From Staphylotrichum longicolle (taxonomy: Eukaryota; Ascomycota; Sordariomycetes; Sordariales; Chaetomiaceae): a stretch of 64,000 bases of DNA. The translations under genes and the position numbers were made by a program. Below, piece after piece: positions 1 to 9,150 of this stretch. Every line of letters starts with the position of its first letter. Positions within the stretch are counted from its first letter, which is position 1. The stretch covers positions 2,232,001 through 2,296,000 of the forward strand of contig JAHCVI010000004.1 in NCBI GenBank assembly GCA_019096155.1, given 5' to 3'. The notes beneath the pieces were generated by a model. It was not told where the DNA came from, did no database searches, and saw only the letters and a program-made list of their open reading frames with translations.

Positions 1-993
1 GAGGTTGTCGCTGGCTCCAAGGATGGCGAGACCTTTGCTGCCAAGGCCGACTGGATCAAGCTCCCCGTCGGCTACAACCTGATCGACCATCTCAACACCG
101 ATCTCATCCTTACCCACCCCGATGTCGTCTTCTATGACTTCTACGAGGCGTGGACCGAGCCCATTGCAAGCGACGAGGAGGCGTACCTCAAGAAGAGGTC
201 CGGTATTCTCGCACAGGCTGCCCCTAACATTGGCCCGATGGTGCGCATTCCCCCCTTTTTCTTTGGTCAGTGCCCAACAGTATCCGCTAACAGCTGTGCA
301 GATGTGGGATGAAGTGACCCCCTCGGATGGCATCGTCCGCCAGTTCCAGTGGACTGCCCGTGTGGAAGGCGACTCGCGCATCACCAACTCGAGCCGTAAG
401 CCTTTCTTTGGTCCTTTCTTGTTCCTGGCAGCGGACTAACCCCCTCCAGACGCCATGACCCTCAGCCAGTACCTCGGCCGCGGCGTCGTGTCCCGCGGTC
501 GCATGACCATCACCTCGGGTCTGGCCACGGCCGTCACCGAGCACCCGTACCTCCACAACAAGGGTGATCTTGAGGCCGTGATCCAGGGCATCAAGAATGT
601 GCAATCCGCGCTCAACGTGATTCCCAACCTCACTTGGGTCCTCCCCCGCCCCAACGGCACCGTCGAGAGCTACGTCAACAGCGTATGTTCCTCCCACATC
701 CCCCCCTGACACCTATGCTTGCAGAAGAGAGTAACTGACATCCCTTCAAGCTCCTCGTCTCCCCCTCGAACCGCCGCTCCAACCATTGGATGGGCACGGC
801 CAAGCTGGGCGCCGACGACGGGCGCACGGGCGGCACGGCGGTGGTGGATGTCAACACCAAGGTGTACGGCACGGACAACCTGTTTGTGGTGGACGCGTCC
901 ATCTTCCCGGGCATGACGACGGGCAACCCGTCGGCCATGATTGTGGTGGCGGCAGAGCAGGCGGCGTCGAGGATTCTGAAGCTGAGGGCTTAG
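1..993 (+). CDS. CDH: Cellobiose dehydrogenase, 3' part (flavin domain, no CBM1)
   Basis: This is the C-terminal part of the GMC-family flavodehydrogenase domain of a secreted cellobiose dehydrogenase, which oxidises cellobiose and passes electrons to its cytochrome domain and on to lytic polysaccharide monooxygenases. The gene enters from the left edge. Exons are 1-240, 302-395, 450-682 and 751-993, separated by GT-AG introns of 61, 54 and 68 nt; the first two contain CTAAC branch sites. Seen in sequence: WIKLPVGYNLIDH, ITNSSHAMTLSQYLGRG, and the active-site pair His (codon 784-786, in SNHWMGTAKLG) and Asn (codon 925-927, in GNPSAM). These match the catalytic His/Asn of GMC oxidoreductases. 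The protein stops directly after the flavin domain (KLRA), so it lacks the C-terminal CBM1 that some ascomycete CDHs carry. The N-terminal cytochrome lies outside the window. Confidence 0.93.
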
Positions 994-1370
994 GGCCTTG
1001 GACTTTAGCTAAGGTATGCTATGTTTGTGTCAAAGTTATCGGGGCCTTAGTAGTTGTAGGGTACCTGAGTTATGGCCCTGGGCCTATGCGATGGGTAGGG
1101 GCGCAATGTAACATTTTGTTGTTTTCTTGGTCTCCAATGAGATGAAAGCCATGGTTCTTCAAGGGAGTCTTGGTCTTGGGGTTGTGAGCTTAGGATTTGA
1201 GAGGCTGCGAAGTTGTGGAACTGTCCACGGAGGGTGGAGTGGTCCAACCTCGCTTCTGCCCAGATGATGAGTCTCCACCATACCCACCAAGCTCCATCCC
1301 CGTTTCCTGCCTTGATAGAGCAGTGGAGCGAAACCCTCGCCAAGCTACGGTGGGTGTCCACACTCACAAG
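994..1370. other. Intergenic, CDH 3' flank to tRNA
   Basis: Presumed CDH 3' untranslated region and spacer. I see no coding gene; short open frames here lack splice structure and family motifs. Confidence 0.5.
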
Positions 1371-1464
1371 TCTTCCGTAGTATAGTGGTCAGTATGTGAG
1401 CTTGTCATAGGGCAAGCCCCTCATAGCAACGCTCGAGACCCGGGTTCAATTCCCGGCGGGAGAG
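1371..1464 (+). tRNA. tRNA-Asp(GUC): tRNA-Asp (GUC) with 22-nt intron
   Basis: A complete cloverleaf can be folded by hand. The acceptor stem is TCTTCCG (1371-1377) with CGGGAGA (1457-1463), followed by discriminator G1464. The D-stem is GTAT/GTAT around AGTGGTCA. The anticodon stem is TGAGC (1397-1401) with GCTCG (1431-1435). Anticodon GTC is at 1404-1406. The T-stem CCGGG/CCCGG encloses TTCAATT. A 22-nt intron (1408-1429) sits after position 37, the canonical site for eukaryotic tRNA introns. The internal A box (from about 1378) and B box GGTTCAATTCC (1443-1453) are intact. Confidence 0.93.
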
Positions 1465-1480
1465 AAACCACAGCTTCAAC

Positions 1481-1484
1481 TTTT
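1481..1484 (+). terminator. Pol III T4 terminator of tRNA-Asp
   Basis: A TTTT run lies 17 nt past the tRNA 3' end, with longer T5 runs near 1539-1549 as possible backup. The spacing fits RNA polymerase III termination. Confidence 0.6.
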
Positions 1485-2278
1485 GCTCCGGCGAGCGTTG
1501 TTTGTGCTTGTGATGAAATTAAGAGTCTTTGAAACATCTTTTTCTTTTTGGAATGGGCGGGTGAGCTTCCAGTGTCTCCTTTTGCAGAGGATTTGGTAGG
1601 GCACTTCCTCGAAGGACCGCTTTGTCCCACGGCATGTTTATTTTTACAGTTAATTCAAATCATGAACAGTAATTCTCAATTCAAAATACTTCGTTCAGTA
1701 TGGTTGTACGCCATAATATGGCAGCAATGGTCTGATGGCCAGTTTAAAGTTTTTACACTTGAGATTTTTTTGTTCCTTTTGTTGTCGTCTTCCACAGTTG
1801 CCCTGACACCAGTTCCTCTTTGCACATCGCAATGCGGTCCCTTTCGTTTTGTTGTAGCCAACTGTTTGAGAAAGGTGCAGCAAAAAGTGTTGCCCTCGGG
1901 ATTCTCTGCGTTCATCAAGGACAACCGTTGTGTACACCTCGCTGCAATTGCTGTCAATGCTCGAGTTGGGAGCTTAGAGGTTGAGAACTGCAGAGCAGCT
2001 TTGACCAGGACGCGTCTCTACGCTGTCGTCCCATCTGCGAGGCCCAGGGTCAAGAAAGACATGCAGCCAGTGCTGGCTGTTCGAGACTTTCTCTCCTTCT
2101 TCCCGCAACAACCAAATTCCAGCCTTCCAGTTCTCGCCTTCTCACCTCGAAATTCTTCCATCGATTCGCCGTCCTCCAATTCCGCCCGGTATCCGGTCAA
2201 TTCTCAACTCTTCCTCACCGGCATCGCTTAAACAACACTCATCCCCGGCAGCAATACTTCCGAGTGATATCGCCCATC
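1485..2278. other. Intergenic, upstream of Myb-like gene
   Basis: This stretch contains a 227-codon open frame (1548-2231, + strand) with no recognisable domain or splice context, probably chance. It more likely holds the promoter and 5' UTR of the downstream Myb-like gene. Confidence 0.4.
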
Positions 2279-3169
2279 ATGTGCATCGGCATTGTCGGCC
2301 ATTGCCAGTGCCTCAAATGCCTCGACCATCCCGTGCCCGGCAAATTGCTTCGCATCGATTTCTGCGACAAGCAGCAGGAGGAGTTGGCGGGCATCTGGAC
2401 AAACTTTCTCCCACACGAACGCCGGCTTGTTCCTTGCAGCAAGTTGAAGTTTGACCGCGTTCGCAATCCAGACTCCTGTCATTTCAAGAACGAGGTTGTG
2501 CAAGAGGGAACTTCTACCACCGAGCCAATTCACATCGCGGCTGGCAAAGAGCCCGAAGAATCCTCGAGCTCGCGCTCCACCTTCACGCCCATCAACGCCG
2601 CGCAAGTGGCCCTCGCCAAAGCCGCCCTCGCCATTTCGACCGAGGCCCAAGACACAGTCACAGCCGCTTCCTCGTCTCTTGACTCGGGCGACAACCAAGA
2701 CAAAATCGCCATCGATGCACTTTGCGCCCTCTCCGCGGCCAACATGGGTCCTACGGGATCCCAACCCAACACTCCCCCGGAGCAGCAAGAGTCTGCGTCA
2801 AACGAGGCTGGTGCTGCAGTTACAGGCACCCCGACACGTCGAACCCCACTCCCCAGCAACCGCCCGTGTACTCCCAATGTCCTCCAGTCCACGGCCGCTG
2901 CTGCTGCTGCTGCTGCGGCCGAGACTGCCGGCCACGCGACTGGGGGTCAGTGGACGCATGCCGAAACCATCAAGCTGCTGGTGCTCAAGGCAAAGGGGTT
3001 TGGGTATGAGAACATGGGCGATGTGAGTACTTCTCCGGCATAAACGCGTTGTCGGGTTAAGTGGTACTAATGGGGCTGATGACAGTATTTGCCCGGTCGG
3101 GATGCCGGGGCGTGCGAGGATCGGTTGACTGGCCTGGCTGTCAAGCACGGCTACGAAGACTATGTCTGA
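2279..3169 (+). CDS. Myb/SANT-like domain protein, Cys/His-rich N-terminus
   Basis: The predicted protein has 275 aa from two exons (2279-3022, 3086-3169) joined across a 63-nt GT-AG intron with a TACTAAT branch site. The first ATG in this frame is at 2279; the only initiator-like codon upstream is a GTG. Residues 1-75 are rich in Cys and His (GHCQCLKCLDH). The middle is a low-complexity Ser/Thr/Ala/Pro region including an Ala run. The C-terminal ~55 residues (GGQWTHAETIKLLVLKAKG, continued across the intron by PGRDAGACEDRL) resemble a single Myb/SANT helix-turn-helix in which the intron splits the domain. A role in nucleic-acid or protein binding is inferred from the fold only. I do not recognise the gene. 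Confidence 0.65.
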
Positions 3170-3824
3170 TGGAGACAGAGTTGGGTAGGATCTGGGCGTC
3201 GGTTCACACCGATGTGAACTGCATCTTGGGGTTTTGGGGATCTGGTTGCTCCGGGCTCTTGGTCAATAATTACTGGACAAGGACATCACAAGTCTCTTGC
3301 TGGCTGGGCTTAGCCAGGGATTGGAACATAAACGGGACGTGGACTTGGAGGTTTCTTATTTATTACAGTGCCTGGTCATGAAGCAGGCGACATTGGCCAG
3401 AGGAACTCTCTCTTGGGCCAAAACATACTTTCACTGCGCTGGCCTTGTCGACGAGTGTCGTGCCCGCGTGGTGAATGTCTTACACCCACAGTCCGAGTGC
3501 CCAGAATGCCCAGAACTCAGCTCTGCAACAGACACCGCTGATTCGGTCCACATGTCAATAGCCTCATGCGCGGCGTTGAGCCAAGCAAACATGACAGTGC
3601 CGAGTTCCGAGAGCTGAAGCAAGGCTTCAGACTCCAAGTCTTCAACCTCAGCGCCCTTCTTCACACCTCCCAACAACCCCAGTCTCGCTCCGCTATATAC
3701 TGCTTGTTATCACCATCACGGCCGATCACTATGTTTTGACCAGGGCAATCCTCAACTCTCCAATCCACCAGCCCCCTTCTCCTACAACCAAACAGGAAAG
3801 AAGATTCGAGCAAAAACACCACAA
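3170..3824. other. Intergenic
   Basis: No gene supported. The region before 3825 is pyrimidine- and C-rich, as is common in fungal 5' leaders. Confidence 0.4.
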
Positions 3825-4238
3825 ATGCCCCCCTCCCTAACCTCCACCGCCTCCTCCACAATCCCCTCCATCCCCGCCCCTCTCCGCGTCCCCCTCCTCG
3901 CCCTCACGGCCCTCTACTTCTTCCCCCTCTGGGCCCTCGACGGCATGCAGCTCGCCCTGAGCATCATCCAGCTCAAGGGCGGGCCCGTCGCCCGCTCCGA
4001 CCCGTCCGGCGTGGACCTCACGTTCCCGCCCGCGGCCGAGCACCTGCAGCGGCTGGCCATCGCGTGGGCGAGCCTCGGGGTGGTGGCGCATGCGGTTCTG
4101 GGCGTGGTGCTGCCGGCGGCGGTGGGGGGGCTGGCGAGGCGGGTTGGGGAGGAGGAGGATCATGATGGTGGTGGGGAGGAGGGGGAGGGGAGGGGGCGAG
4201 GGTGGTTTGGGAGGATGGACGTGGTGGTGCAGGGGTGA
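3825..4238 (+). CDS. Small predicted membrane protein, 137 aa
   Basis: Single exon with ATG at 3825 and stop at 4236-4238. Two hydrophobic stretches look like membrane helices: about residues 18-42 (LRVPLLALTALYFFPLW) and about residues 78-101 (AIAWASLGVVAHAVLGVVLP). They are joined by a polar loop with LTFPPAAEHLQ. The C-terminus is acidic and Gly/Glu-rich (GEEEDHDGGGEEGEG). I recognise no family. The amphipathic spacing and biased composition argue for a real two-helix membrane protein, but low-complexity GC-rich DNA can mimic this, so the call is moderate. Confidence 0.5.
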   Translation: MPPSLTSTASSTIPSIPAPLRVPLLALTALYFFPLWALDGMQLALSIIQLKGGPVARSDPSGVDLTFPPAAEHLQRLAIAWASLGVVAHAVLGVVLPAAVGGLARRVGEEEDHDGGGEEGEGRGRGWFGRMDVVVQG

Positions 4239-5095
4239 GGGGGAAGGCGAGGCGGAGGTTGGCGGGGGGGTGCTGGGTGCCGTGGAGTGTGCTAAGTTTG
4301 GGGGTTTGGTCGGTATATGTCGGGATGCAGACTGGGTTGTATGTCCCTGACGTTAAGGGGAGTGTGCCGGAGTGTGGGAAATGGCCCGGCATGTCGCAGT
4401 GTGGCTTGGTGTATGCGACGTGGATCATCGGCATGATATATTTGTGAGTGTGCCTGGTTAAAAATGTTTAGGGTAGAGAGCTGACTTGGAGAAGAGCAAC
4501 ACATTTAGTGCTGCTTGGGTTGACTGCCTTGCTCTACTGGAGGTTTGGATCTTGTCGTGTGCATGGGGCTGTTGCAGACATGGTTGCGGTCGAGCTGGAG
4601 CAACCTGACGTCGTCGGAGTCCCTGACGCGCCTCAGTCAAGATGGATACGATGATGGCTCACATGGCTCTCATCAAAAAAGGCTACTAAAACTATGACTT
4701 CATGTCGTTCAGCTGGAGCTCTCTTTCTGGGACGGGATGGCCGGAAGGGTGATAGCAAGAAGTTGGTCCTGACGGTAGTTCAGAACCAGTACAGCAACAG
4801 CAAGCAGGAGGAGTCAACAGTGATTCATGTCACAACAGAAAGCTCCAAGCCATGGAACACAGGCTAAATTGAACAGATTTACGACTGCCACTATGCTAGA
4901 TCAACAGTGCTGCCACGCACAAAACCAGGATGGCACTCCCACAGAACTCTCCGACCTCAACTTTGTTTCCAAGACACCGCGTTGTCCTCCAGACAATCTA
5001 CACCGCTCCGATATCTTTGAAGCTCTTTTTTCTCTCTCTTTGAAGCCGACAGCTGGTGTATTCCCTACCTTGGCCTTACACTGGGCCGGGCTGGC
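4239..5095. other. Intergenic
   Basis: No gene supported on either strand. The 127-codon open frame at 4827-5210 (+) overlaps the small gene on the opposite strand and carries no family signal. Confidence 0.4.
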
Positions 5096-5355
5096 TCACG
5101 CCTTCTCGTCCTTTGCATCAGACCCGGAGGCCGGTTTGTCCTTGTCGGTATCTGAGCCTTTGGACGCCGCAACAGAAGACCCGCCACCAGTTGAAGTACT
5201 GCTCCCGTAGCTTGACGTTGAGGTGGTTTCATACTTTGACCAGGCCTTGTCTAGGACGTAGCTCCGAGCTTTTTCATGGGGTAGCCGCCTGCAAAGAAGA
5301 TAAGGGTGTCCAGCTTGTCCCACTTCTTTGAGCTTGATGAATCCTTGTCAGACAT
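5096..5355 (-). pseudogene. Small Ser/Lys-rich protein gene with one-base frame break
   Basis: Reading leftward from ATG at 5355, the frame encodes MSDKDSSSSKKWDKLDTLIF then FAGGYPMKK and stops at 5251. An overlapping frame continues as ARSYVLDKAWSKYETTS and a Ser/Gly/Lys-rich tail ending DAKDEKA at 5096. The two frames meet at a homopolymer (T5 on the + strand, 5270-5274; GAAAAAG on the coding strand). One extra A, or a -1 slip, would give one product of about 86 aa. No adequate intron bridges the frames: the only GT...AG pair available is 35 nt. The family is unknown. It could be a consensus error, a mutated gene or, less likely, programmed slippage. Confidence 0.45.
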
Positions 5356-5967
5356 GTTTTTGGGGGTTGTTGCAAAAGTTAACACTAAGGTGTGTAATGT
5401 TCGGGGCTGGTGTTTACTCGAGCGGTTGAAGGAGGAGATTTGGTTCAAATACTGTTGGGTTTGTTTGTAAATCTAGGGAGGTGGGTAGGAAGAGGGCACA
5501 GAAAGGCAGTATTTATACTCGAACAGCAGGTTACGCCCAGGACAACAAAACAGCAAGAGGTGCAGTCTCAAAACTCGGATCCCACAGATCCCTCACGGCT
5601 GTGTTTCCTGTAAGCAAGCACACGGCATCGACTATCAGACCACTCACCAAAGCCTCGTGGCAGGTTAGACCAGGTTGTGGACTTTTGTTATGACTAGCTC
5701 ACCTTTGACAAGGAGCAAACTTTGACCTCGCAATTAAGATGGCCACCTCGTCTTGTGCTTCTTTGTGTGTGAACAAGCGAAACGCAGGTGATAGAGTCAT
5801 CAAGGAACCAAAACTACCTATTTCCAAGAGTACGGCATGTTCTGTGTGCCTTCTAACATCAATCGAGCTGCCCATGCCTTTTCCATCAACACTTCTCCCT
5901 AAATCGAATCTACACACCATAGACACCGCACCTGCTCCTCATCTACGGAACTTCAACAACAGAAGAC
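5356..5967. other. Intergenic, divergent promoter region
   Basis: This lies between the small minus-strand gene and the AA8 cytochrome gene. No coding signal; it probably holds both promoters. Confidence 0.4.
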
Positions 5968-6977
5968 ATGACATATCCAACACTTTGCTGCAGTCTAAGA
6001 TCACTTATCATTTTGGCAGCTTCTTGCCTTGCTCCAGGAGCCTCCAGTTCAAAACCCGGCTCATACGAGGACACCAACCCGGGCAACGCCTTCAACGGCT
6101 ATGTCTCAGAAACGGGCTACTACTTTGCCATGATGCTACCTCAACAACCAACAACCGACTTCATTGCGCAGCTCATCTCTCCTTTGACGCAGGGCTCGGG
6201 ATGGGGGGGCGTCAGCTTGGGAAGCTCCATGAAGGGTCCGCTTCTGCTGGTAACATGGTAAGTGACCGACACCATGAGTGAAAATAACCACCAAGCTCAC
6301 CATACTCTCAACCGAGCAGGGCCGACGGCGAGAACGTAATCACAGCCACCCGGGTAGCCCACGGCAACACCGCAGACAGCGTCATGCCCTACACGGCCAA
6401 CCCGATAACCCTGTCCCCAATCCCAGAGGGGACTTTTGTCAACGACACCCACGTCTCCTCGACCTTCCTCTGCAGCGGCTGCATCAACAGCGACTCGTTC
6501 GACCCAGCGTGGGCCGACAGCACCGACCGTGCCGTCTTTTTCGGCTACGCCTTCTCGCAAGTTGCCGTCGAGTCGCCCTCCGACATCAACACGACCCTCT
6601 CAGACCACTCCGGTCAAGGGGCCGGGTATGGCGCGTTCAAGATGGACTTGAACAGCGCCAAGTCGGACGACTACGACCGGTATGCAGCGATGGCGAGACA
6701 AGGCGGCGGTGAGGTCAACCCTGAGCAGCCAGACGCTAGCTCGACGAGCACCCAGAGTGACACGCCCACCCCAACCGCAGAGGCAACCCCGTCTTTGACC
6801 ACAGAGACGCCGGCGGCCACTACCACTGACGACCAAGGGTGGAGGGACAACTGCTATGAATCGGAATGTGACATGCCGAGCGGGGGAGATTACAGTTACA
6901 GGGAGTTGTCCCACGCAGAGTTCTTTGTCCTGCTGGCCGTGGGCATGGTTTACTTGGCGCAGGCGTTTATCTCCTAA
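5968..6977 (+). CDS. AA8-type haem-b cytochrome with Ser/Thr stalk and C-terminal anchor signal
   Basis: The predicted protein has 315 aa from exons 5968-6257 and 6320-6977; the 62-nt intron splits Trp97. It has an N-terminal hydrophobic signal (SLRSLIILAASCLAPGA). It then has a domain like the cytochrome of cellobiose dehydrogenase (AA8/DOMON). Met55 in FAMMLP aligns with the axial haem Met, His193 in LSDHSG with the axial His, and the domain Cys pair is FLCSGC (Cys148/Cys151). A Thr/Ser/Pro-rich linker follows. The end is a hydrophobic tail (FFVLLAVGMVYLAQAF) that suggests a GPI signal or a terminal membrane helix. There is no flavin domain, so it is a stand-alone electron-transfer protein at the cell surface. 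It lies about 5 kb from CDH on the same strand. Confidence 0.82.
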
Positions 6978-7315
6978 GCACCTTTGGCGAAGAGTTTGCA
7001 GAAACTTACGCATGGCCAGGAACATGCTTTGGCGGAGCCCTCAAAAGTTCTCATAAAAAAGCCCCGCTGGAGCCAGAGGCAGCTGTTGGGTAGTACAACA
7101 GATAATCGTTGCTTCGTTCATTGAAGTCAGATGACACATATGTCCCCTGCATCCTCTCTCGGTTACGCAAAATGAGCATTGTTTATTTTTCGCACCAGCC
7201 CTTCATCACCAATTTCGTCAAGAAGAGGGTATCCTGAAAGCAACAAACCAGCAAGCCCTTGTACTCACCATAACGCCCGTCAGCCAAACTTAACTCCACG
7301 TCATCCAGCGCATGC
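6978..7315. other. Convergent 3' ends
   Basis: Spacer between the AA8 cytochrome stop and the SRAP remnant. It may contain both 3' untranslated regions; no gene seen. Confidence 0.4.
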
Positions 7316-8706
7316 CTATGCGCTGTTCCCAAAAACTTTGTGATCTTCTGACTCCCATCCGCTTTGCCCTTGGCCTTGAGGGCTCCTGGCGGCATTGCTC
7401 GTGGCACTGATTTGCCTCTTGTCGGTTCTGCTTCACCGGTGAAGCTGCGTTAACGAAGTCGCCTTCTTAGCGGGCCCTTGACTTGACGAGTCCGCCTCGC
7501 GCTTGATCCCCTTCGTCGCGGCCCATCCCCCCATCGTCAGCACCCTTCTCCAACTCCTCCACCTTGACCGTCTTGCCACCATCCTCGCCATCCTTCTTCA
7601 CCTCGACCTCCGCCTCCAGCCCTCCTCCTTCTCCTTGCCCTTCGCTCCTTTGGCAAAAAAGTTCGCAATATTGCCCTTATTCTCCCTGCTCGCCACGGGA
7701 ATCACAAAACTCGGCGAGTTGTTGCCCACCTTCCCCACCTCTTTGCTCACGGGGTACACCTCGAGCTCCCCCGCAAACGGCCGCAGCAGCGCCTGCAGCT
7801 CGCGGCTCCACTCGGCCCGGCCCGGGTCCAGCCACTTCCACAGCCCCTCCGACGCGGGCTCCAGGATGACGGGCATCCGGTCGTGCAGGAACTTGAGCTG
7901 CGCGTTGCTGTCCGTCGTGATGACCGTGTACGTATACACCCTCGTTTCCTCCTCCCCCCCACCACCTTCACCTTCACCTTCGCCCTGCCCCTCCAACTCC
8001 CCTTCCTTGGCGGTATGATCATACCGCACACAATCCCACAACCCCGCGAACAGCATCAACCCCCCGTCCTTGCGCCGCACATAATGCGGCACTTTCTCTT
8101 TGCCCCCGGCCCGGTCTGAGCCACTCGTAGAAGCCCTGGGCGACGACGATGCAGCGCTTGCGGGCCTTCATGCTCGCCCACAGGCCGCCGGGGAGGCGAG
8201 GGAGTCGTCGCGGCAGTTAATGGTCTTGAGCCCGGAGGAGGGTCGCTGGTCCAGGAGGGAATGAGGCCCATTTCATGGACTGGAGTTGTAGTGCGTTGAT
8301 GTTGATGCGGTGATGAGGAAGGGGTTGGTCTTGCTCCGTCGCCGTGGGTGGTGGTGGTATGGGGGGGGGGCCGGGGCCCTGCTGTGTGTGCGCCCCAGTC
8401 CCCGCGCCACGGTCGGGCACGTCGGCGCGGTAGACGACGCCGTGGTAGCCCGGGGCAAAGTTGTAGCTTTGACGCGGGGCGCCGTCGCCTTCGTCGGCGG
8501 GGGCGTCGTAGACGGGCATGTCATCGTCTTGTAGCATTTTGACGGATTTGCGACGGGCGCTGAGAGGGTCAGCGACGACACAAGAGAAAATAACAGAGAT
8601 ATAAAGGAGACAAATGATGATAGGATTGTTCGAAGATGGTGAGATGAGGAGCGAGGAGTGAGAAGTGATCATTACTCACCAAGGCCAGCGCGTACCGACC
8701 GCACAT
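7316..8706 (-). pseudogene. SRAP/HMCES-type protein gene, multiply frameshifted
   Basis: The family is SOS-response-associated peptidase, the abasic-site DNA-protein crosslink shield (HMCES/YedK), which uses Cys2. Exon 1 (8680-8706) gives MCGRYALAL with the catalytic Cys2; a GT-AG intron spans 8560-8679. Family segments follow in different frames: RPSQIRQ, MLQDDDMPVYDAP, RQSYNFAPGYHGVVYRADVP, MKW then LIPSWT, KTINCRDDSLASP, MKARKRCIVVAQGFYEW, VPHYVRRKDGGLMLFAGLWD, KFLHDRMPVIL, EVGKVGNNSPSF, and a tail with SQKITKF plus a stop in GNSA at 7316. At least six one-base indels are needed, mostly in short homopolymers (about 8537-8540, 8265-8269, 8231-8233, 8190-8193, 8101-8120, 7619-7621). As written it cannot encode the protein. 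It is either a recent pseudogene or a poorly resolved consensus. Confidence 0.8.
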
Positions 8707-9150
8707 GGTGGAATTGGTCACAGCGTGAGTTGATGTCCAAAAGACTCTGTTCAAGTGTACTGCTGACACCAGTAAAAGTTTCCGCTGCAAAAATGAAGAA
8801 TCGCTGTCCGTTCGAGTGTCGTGGTTGTCCCCGTCTGTAATGACGTCGATGCTTCGACCAACGCGACGCAAGGTGGAGCGGAGGTCGCGAGCCGCTTCGC
8901 CAGGTCACGTGAGCATTTAAGCCGTTTGCCTCCTTTTCGGCTGCAAGGTGTTGTTGACAGTGTTGCAAGAGTAAGACTCTGGTCATTCCCTGGACTGGTT
9001 GTCTTGACCTGAACGCTCCAGAACGAAAAAAAAGAACACCGGGAAGGGGTCACAGCGAGCACGCAGAGATTAGAATCACGGCTGTATTCCACATGACGGA
9101 TATAACCTGCAACGCCTCCTTTTCCAACCCAAAAGGCTCCCGCTCCCAGC
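8707..9150. other. Intergenic between SRAP remnant and RPC1 3' end
   Basis: Holds the SRAP promoter side and the RPC1 3' untranslated region. No gene supported. Confidence 0.4.

Noticed and set aside
1548..2231. 227-codon open frame between tRNA-Asp and the Myb-like gene
   Set aside because: No signal peptide, domain or intron structure; position and composition fit a 5' flank. Kept only as a remote possibility.
5410..5470. B-box-like TTTGGTTCAAATACTG suggesting a second tRNA
   Set aside because: No matching T-stem (the CC after the loop is missing), and no acceptor or anticodon stem can be folded.
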